DNA of 64,000 bases. Origin: Bin87 sp965207585 (GTDB lineage: Bacteria > Chloroflexota > Dehalococcoidia > Lucifugimonadales > UBA3495). The notes beneath the pieces were generated by a model. That model did no database searches. It had not been told where the DNA came from and saw nothing but the letters and a program-made list of their open reading frames with translations. Position numbers and translations under genes: made by a program. The stretch lies in contig CBDBMT010000003.1 of assembly GCA_965207585.1 (NCBI GenBank), positions 3,844,001 to 3,908,000 on the forward strand, written 5' to 3'. Shown here piece after piece: positions 59,764 to 64,000 of this stretch; within the stretch, counting starts at the first letter, position 1, and every line of letters starts with the position of its first letter.

Positions 59764-60120
59764 GTGTTCCCCGACCCGCTCATAGCCGCGGGCGTCAACC
59801 TTCAGATATTCCTGGATCATTTCCCATCAGGGACGCCTGATGTGGATTGGATCCCATCCGTCGCGCAGAATGGGTGGATCACACTGACCAACGATGTGCG
59901 GCTGCGCTACAACCCAGGTGAAAAAGAAGCCGTCATGCAGTCGAACGCTGCGATAATCATTCTGGCTAGTGACTACACGCACCCACAACTCGCCGAGAAT
60001 TTCCTTGCTGCCCGTGCATCGATCATCAACTTTGTGCGCTCGAACAGACCGCCATTCATCGCCCGCCTTTACCGCGACCGCATCGAGATGTGGTTGAGCC
60101 AGGACGATTTGACGCCCTGA
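59764..60120 (+). CDS. PIN-like toxin-type protein with problematic start
   Basis: The frame from GTG 59764 encodes 118 residues, but the same frame is open back to 59695 and reads PFDIVFFTDENLGRRVFPDP. The segment FFTDENLG is the conserved N-terminal strand with the first catalytic Asp of this PIN-like family, so the true protein must begin upstream of 59764. No ATG, GTG or TTG is available there. Later blocks are TPDVDWIPSVAQNGWITLTN, with two Asp, and YNPGEKEAVMQSNAAIIIL. The frame overlaps the end of the DUF433 gene. Options are a non-standard start, a +1 shift from the antitoxin, or a dead gene. Confidence 0.65.
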   Translation: MFPDPLIAAGVNLQIFLDHFPSGTPDVDWIPSVAQNGWITLTNDVRLRYNPGEKEAVMQSNAAIIILASDYTHPQLAENFLAARASIINFVRSNRPPFIARLYRDRIEMWLSQDDLTP

Positions 60121-60150
60121 CCCAACCCGGGCCGCCGGATGGTCAGCTAT

Positions 60151-61260
60151 CTACCCCACGAACAAATCCTCCGGCAGGAAAGCGGACACCGTGTAGTTCG
60201 GCACGTCCACCACGTTGCTCACCTTCAGGTCCACCGCCACGCTGCAGATGACGTAGGCCTGGTTGCGGGAGAAACCCCGCTCCTCTAGCAGGTCGATCAT
60301 GTTCAGGATGGCGTTGCGACAGGCCAGGGTCAGGTTCTCGCCCTCGTTCACCCCGTCGTCGCGCACCGGCATCCCCATGGTGGCGACGAACCGGCGCGGC
60401 GCCGCCCATTCCGGCGCGATGTAGTAGTCCTCCCGGCTGAACCGGGGCCAACGGATGTTGTGCCGTTCCGCCTCGCCTTTCAGCACTCGGAACCGTACCG
60501 TGCATGTCGCGCCCATCTCGACGGCGGTGACGCAAACCTCGCCGTCACCCTGGGCGAAGTGACCGTCCCCGGTTGAGAACAGCGCTCCGTCCACGGCCAC
60601 CGGCAGCAGCAGTTTCGATCCGGTGGAAAGCTGCTTCACGTCGAAGTTGCCGCCGTTCTCCCGGGGCGGCAGTGTGCGGATCCCATGGGTCGCGCCGGCG
60701 CCGCTGATCGGAACCGCGCCGGCCACGTCCGGCGGCAGGGCAACGCCGCCACGTGATGCCAGCTCCGCTTCACGCCGGGTCCATTCCTCAAGCTGCGCGT
60801 GGGACGGCGCCACGCCCGACACCCCCATGAACGACGCGCCGGGCACGCGAACCCCTGGTATCTGGTCCGACGTGGCGTACCCGTCGGCGATGCTCCAGTG
60901 CACCATGAACGGATCAGTGAACACGTCGCGCAGGAAGCCGAAGCCGGGGAAGATCACGCTGAAAGCGTAGGGCTGCGGCTGGATGTCCACGAACTCCACC
61001 TCCAGCAGGTCGCCCGGTTCTGCGCCTTTAACCGCCACCGGGCCGGTGAGCGGGTGGATCACGCCGGCGTCCATGCTGGCGAAATCGGCTTCCGTGACGC
61101 CGGGTCGCATCTGGCCGTCGAAAGCGTCCCTGGTTTCCAGCACTACCTCCTCGCCCTCGTCTACTTCGACGACGGGCGGGATGTCCGGGTGCCAGCGGTT
61201 ATGGCCCGTGTTAGACTCCTCGCGCAGCGGCCTGCTGCGATCGATCGTGATGCTTTGCAT
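60151..61260 (-). CDS. Acetamidase/formamidase family protein
   Basis: A 369-residue amidase of the FmdA/AmdA family, which hydrolyses formamide or acetamide to ammonia and the acid. GHNRWHPDIPPVVEVDEGEE lies near the start; MDAGVIHPLTGPVAVKGAEP and LFSTGDGHFAQGDGEVCVTA contain conserved His, Asp and Glu of the active site. FPGFGFLRDVF is a family block. Start 61260 (MQSITIDRS) is chosen over 61446 because the extra residues are antisense to the SnoaL-like gene. It is divergent from that gene. Confidence 0.92.
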   Translation of the reverse strand: MQSITIDRSRPLREESNTGHNRWHPDIPPVVEVDEGEEVVLETRDAFDGQMRPGVTEADFASMDAGVIHPLTGPVAVKGAEPGDLLEVEFVDIQPQPYAFSVIFPGFGFLRDVFTDPFMVHWSIADGYATSDQIPGVRVPGASFMGVSGVAPSHAQLEEWTRREAELASRGGVALPPDVAGAVPISGAGATHGIRTLPPRENGGNFDVKQLSTGSKLLLPVAVDGALFSTGDGHFAQGDGEVCVTAVEMGATCTVRFRVLKGEAERHNIRWPRFSREDYYIAPEWAAPRRFVATMGMPVRDDGVNEGENLTLACRNAILNMIDLLEERGFSRNQAYVICSVAVDLKVSNVVDVPNYTVSAFLPEDLFVG

Positions 61261-61363
61261 GAAACTGTCCCTCCGCGGCCGTGCGTTCTGCCCGCAGCCG
61301 CCTGCCGGGATGCTATCGACAGCCCCCAAGAGTGTCAAGAAATCAACGAGAGGAGGAGCCGCC

Positions 61364-61780
61364 ATGTCCTCGTCCAATGAGAACCCCGACATCATCGCCG
61401 CGAACCTGGCCGCCGTCGAGGCCCACTTCCATTCGGAAGCCACCAATGAGGTGGAGGCCGCCCTGGATCTCTACACCGACGACGTAGTGTGGGAAGCACC
61501 CGCCCGCGGCCTGCGGTTCGAAGGCAAGCGCGCCGTGGCCGACAACTACACGCAGATGTTCGCCAAGATGGAAGACGTCGAGTTCGAGAACCTCCAGCGC
61601 TTTGCCACCGAGGACCGGGTGGTGGATGACAGCGTAGTCCGCTTCCGCCTGATGGGAGATGGCTACCTGCCCCTTTCACCGGGCACGCAGGTGGAGATGC
61701 GACTGGTGCATATCTTCGAGATGCGCGACGGCTTGATCAGCAAAGAGATCGGGTATGAGATGTGGAGCGCGGTGGGTTAG
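61364..61780 (+). CDS. SnoaL/NTF2-like protein
   Basis: A 138-residue protein of the NTF2-like superfamily. ALDLYTDDVVWEAPARGLRF and EGKRAVADNYTQMFAKMED are typical of SnoaL-like polyketide cyclase and limonene-epoxide hydrolase relatives, followed by VRFRLMGDGYLPLSPGTQVE and a final VHIFEMRDGLISKE sheet. No catalytic residues can be assigned. GAGGAGGAG is eight bases before the ATG at 61364. It overlaps the reading region of the next gene only by its far upstream frame. Confidence 0.85.
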   Translation: MSSSNENPDIIAANLAAVEAHFHSEATNEVEAALDLYTDDVVWEAPARGLRFEGKRAVADNYTQMFAKMEDVEFENLQRFATEDRVVDDSVVRFRLMGDGYLPLSPGTQVEMRLVHIFEMRDGLISKEIGYEMWSAVG

Positions 61781-61833
61781 CGTGGGTCCGACGGTTCGGC
61801 GATGCAGCTGTCGGTCCCAAGCCGGTCGCAGCA

Positions 61834-62535
61834 ATGACAAGACTGACCTACTTTGGGCACTGCGCCTTTCGCTGGGAAACGCCGGGCCGCGTCACAGCCC
61901 TGGCCGACCCGTACCGCAATCAGGCTGACCGCTACTGGTTCACCCACCTATTCCCCGAAATCCATTGCGACCTCGGGCTCATCACTCACGCCCATTTCGA
62001 TCACGACGCCGTGGACCGCCTGCCGGAGACTGCTTCAATCCTGCGTATGCCCGGGGAGTTCTCTATCGGTGATTTACAGATCCGCGGCGTACAGGACTTT
62101 CATTCCGGTGCATCGCGGCTGCGCGACTTCCCCAACGTCATGTTCCGCCTCGAAGCGGGTGGCGTCACCTTCCTGCACATTGGCGACAACCGCGCCGAAT
62201 GGCCTGCCGAGGTAGCCGGCTCTGTCGGCGATATTGACGTTCTGCTGGTTACCGTGGACGACTCCCTTCACCTGCTCACCTACGACCAGGTGGACTCTCT
62301 GGTGCAGCGACTGCAACCCCGCATCGTAGTCCCCATGCACTACGCCATCCCGGGCCTGACCACAGCGGATTGTGAACTCCTGCCGCCCGAGGGATGGTTG
62401 ACAAGACAGCGGACGGTGCGCCGGCTGGAAACCGACCGAGTCGAGTTCAGCGTTGGGAAGTTACCCACACAAACCGAGGTATGGCTGTTCCAACCGGCCA
62501 GAGAGTCACTGACTGCTCCCGAGATTGGTCGTTAA
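61834..62535 (+). CDS. MBL-fold metallo-hydrolase (UlaG/ L-ascorbate lactonase-like)
   Basis: A 233-residue metallo-beta-lactamase-fold protein. The signature HxHxDH is ITHAHFDHDAVDRLP at about 49-63; LHIGDNRAEW gives the fourth-motif Asp, and VVPMHYAIPG gives the late His. YFGHCAFRWETP at the start is typical of UlaG-like proteins. Start 61834 (MTRLTYFGHCAF) is preferred over 61762, which would overlap the SnoaL-like gene. Substrate unknown. Confidence 0.88.
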   Translation: MTRLTYFGHCAFRWETPGRVTALADPYRNQADRYWFTHLFPEIHCDLGLITHAHFDHDAVDRLPETASILRMPGEFSIGDLQIRGVQDFHSGASRLRDFPNVMFRLEAGGVTFLHIGDNRAEWPAEVAGSVGDIDVLLVTVDDSLHLLTYDQVDSLVQRLQPRIVVPMHYAIPGLTTADCELLPPEGWLTRQRTVRRLETDRVEFSVGKLPTQTEVWLFQPARESLTAPEIGR

Positions 62536-62538
62536 TGC

Positions 62539-63462
62539 TTATGGCGCCCGTGAGCTGGAAGCAGTTCGTTTCTCGTACCAATGCAGTTCGCCGGTTTTGG
62601 CAAATCCCATCGACCGATACAGCCGCACCGCCGGTGTGTTTTCGGCGTCAACTTCCAGACGGATCCGGTCAGCTCCTGCCGATACCAGGTAGGCCATCCC
62701 CGACCGCAGAAGCGGTTTGCTGACGCCGTAGCCCCGGAGCCCGGGCATCAGTCCCATGGAACCAATGACGCCGTGCCGGCTCCGTCCGTCAGAAACCAGC
62801 AGTGTCCAGCAGTATCCGGCCAGCTCACCGCCATAAAACAACAGTCGGATGCCCTCGTTGGTGGTATTGTCCATCTGCGCGCGGTGCGCCACCATCGCTT
62901 CCGTATCCGGCGCAAATTGCCAGGAGTCGGCGAAGGCGGCGTTATGCGCGGCGGTTAATGCGGATACATTGCGCTCACCGAAAGGGCTAATATGGTATCC
63001 GCGTGGCAGATCAACGTCCGGCAGTGGCTCTCCGCTCCACGTCATATCCCAGTACAACCGCGCCATGGCAAAGCCTTCCGCATCCAGGATTGCGGCGCGA
63101 GTGTGCGGCGGCGCCAGCATGATATGGGCCACGGCGGCGCCTGCCGCGCCCGCCTGCCGGACCCCGGCCCGCACCAACGCCCGGTATTCCTCCGCGGCGC
63201 CTGCGGAGTCGTCCGTGTCTATATTCAACACGCTGCGGTGGCCGGATGTCTCCGGGAATATCAGGCAGAACCCTCGCAGTGTCGACTCCTCAAACAGCAG
63301 GATGCAGTCGCGGCGAGGATCCCGGCCCGGCAGATGCAAAGTATCCACGAACATACTGCGCCAGGTCATGGCAACGGAGTCGTCCCGGCTTTCCAACTGA
63401 CGAAGCGCAAAATCCAGCAGCGCCGGCAGGTCCTCGTCGGTATAGTGGCGAATGGTGGACAC
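62539..63462 (-). CDS. Tandem-GNAT N-acetyltransferase (MshD-like)
   Basis: A 307-residue protein with two GNAT domains. The first (1-150) is degenerate: RHYTDEDLPALLDFALRQLE and MLAPPHTRAAILDAEGFA. The second (155-300) has an intact acetyl-CoA loop: GSMGLMPGLRGYGVSKPLLR, then IRLEVDAENTPAVRLYRSMG. Mycothiol synthase MshD has the same two-domain plan, but many unrelated acetyltransferases do too. The start is GTG at 63462. It converges with the MBL-fold gene, leaving three bases between. Confidence 0.8.
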   Translation of the reverse strand: MSTIRHYTDEDLPALLDFALRQLESRDDSVAMTWRSMFVDTLHLPGRDPRRDCILLFEESTLRGFCLIFPETSGHRSVLNIDTDDSAGAAEEYRALVRAGVRQAGAAGAAVAHIMLAPPHTRAAILDAEGFAMARLYWDMTWSGEPLPDVDLPRGYHISPFGERNVSALTAAHNAAFADSWQFAPDTEAMVAHRAQMDNTTNEGIRLLFYGGELAGYCWTLLVSDGRSRHGVIGSMGLMPGLRGYGVSKPLLRSGMAYLVSAGADRIRLEVDAENTPAVRLYRSMGFAKTGELHWYEKRTASSSRAP

Positions 63463-63484
63463 GTTTAGTCGAATACGCTGTGGC

Positions 63485-63997
63485 TTACCCCTCCGGCACC
63501 TCGTGCGCCCACGTAAATCCCTGGTCCGGCTCGTCGATCAGCTTCCACTGCGGCAGCATGAACCCGTCTTCCACCGGCTGGAAAACTGCTTCCACCCGCT
63601 TGCCGATACCGACGTTCTCTTCCTTCTCCATGTTGAAGTCGGCGTCCACCAGGTTGCCGGTCATGCGCAGGCCGTCGAATTCCGTAGGCTGCCCCTTCTG
63701 TTCGTCCAGCTCCACCAGCACAATGGCGAATGGAGTCAGGTCACGAAAGCTGGGGATGACCGTGTGGGCAACCACCTGGTACGAGTAGATGGTGCCCTTG
63801 CCCGACACCTGCTGCCACTCCCAGTTCAGCGAGGTGCACCAGGGGCACCCCGGCCCGGGTTCGCCGCGCAGCAACCCGCAGTCGGCGCACTTCTTGACCA
63901 CGAGCCGGCCTTCGGAGGCCGCCTCAAAATAGCCCTTGTACTCGGAATCGTTCTCGGGGATGCTCAGCGTGATGCCCCGGTAGGTGTAGTTCGGCAT
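63485..63997 (-). CDS. Zn-ribbon / OB-fold acyl-CoA-associated protein (DUF35)
   Basis: A 170-residue protein with an N-terminal rubredoxin-like zinc ribbon (KKCADCGLLRGEPGPGCPWC, about 36-55) and a C-terminal OB fold (GTIYSYQVVAHTVIPSF through MTGNLVDAD). DUF35 proteins pair with thiolases or HMG-CoA synthase and tether acyl-CoA enzymes. A thiolase partner would be expected just beyond the right edge, upstream on this strand. The ATG is at 63997, three bases from the window end, so the gene is complete. Confidence 0.9.
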   Translation of the reverse strand: MPNYTYRGITLSIPENDSEYKGYFEAASEGRLVVKKCADCGLLRGEPGPGCPWCTSLNWEWQQVSGKGTIYSYQVVAHTVIPSFRDLTPFAIVLVELDEQKGQPTEFDGLRMTGNLVDADFNMEKEENVGIGKRVEAVFQPVEDGFMLPQWKLIDEPDQGFTWAHEVPEG

Positions 63998-64000
63998 TGT

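Overview
The window is a GC-rich bacterial chromosome segment with tightly packed genes. Nearly everything is coding, intergenic gaps are short, and ATGA stop/start overlaps are common. The gene mix points to an aerobic, heterotrophic Chloroflexota of the Dehalococcoidia/SAR202 type: an aa3-type cytochrome oxidase with fused cytochromes c, an F420-linked NADP reductase homologue, paired CaiB/BaiF CoA-transferases, FAH-family and amidase-type catabolic enzymes, a molybdenum hydroxylase subunit, ComEA/ComEC, and no lipopolysaccharide genes. The taxonomic call is inference from gene content; no rRNA is present to test it. I saw no tRNA, rRNA or CRISPR array.

Layout. 1-4034 (minus): a D-threonine-aldolase-like protein lacking its PLP lysine, the two halves of a nitrile hydratase beta-like protein as separate small genes, two PaREP1/HEPN-like helical proteins (one frameshifted), a 58-residue membrane peptide and a polysaccharide deacetylase. 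4104-7659 (minus): a lysS-Uma2-serS operon with a recognisable promoter. 7933-15074: metabolic genes (Yip1-like membrane protein, MTHFS-like, FAH-like, MDR dehydrogenase, GNAT, Ldh-type dehydrogenase, ChrA, PIG-L deacetylase). 15169-16394: a two-gene restriction-modification system. 16519-19805: small enzymes and hypotheticals. 19953-21915: a frameshifted, secreted GLUG-repeat protein. 22186-24531: an unaccompanied xanthine-dehydrogenase-type large subunit. 24650-27490: a two-component system with a His/Asp-rich secreted partner. 27669-29812: NuoE/NuoF-like diaphorase genes without their usual partner subunits.

30096-37571: an alpha/beta hydrolase, then the lysine genes dapB, asd and dapA, with a complete 1,233-bp ISAs1-type element (18-bp terminal repeats, 10-bp target duplication) inserted between asd and dapA, then a NYN-domain protein. 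37593-43972 (minus): plsC, cmk, comEC, comEA, a kinase-like protein and a DUF952 protein. 43987-47438 (minus): beta-lactamase-family hydrolase, SCP2-like protein, FmdB zinc ribbon, trmO and an alpha/beta hydrolase. 47599-54678 (minus): cytochrome oxidase genes ctaC-ctaD-ctaE-ctaF plus ctaB and ctaA for heme A. 54879-60120 (plus): a lipoprotein, then two CaiB/BaiF CoA-transferases bracketed by two DUF433/PIN-like toxin-antitoxin-type modules, one with a pentapeptide-repeat domain fused to the antitoxin. 60151-63997: acetamidase, SnoaL-like protein, metallo-hydrolase, double-GNAT protein and an OB-fold/zinc-ribbon protein.

Gene expression signals are consistent. Most promoters I could recognise carry an extended -10 (TGN before the hexamer). 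Two genes (cmk and the nuoE-like gene) have this element only six bases before the ATG, which predicts leaderless transcripts. Dispersed 28-base hairpin repeats occur as one single copy and two inverted pairs. The most unusual items are the pentapeptide-DUF433 fusion, the second module whose toxin has no usable start codon, the oxidase with two covalently attached cytochromes c, and the orphan split nitrile-hydratase-like genes.
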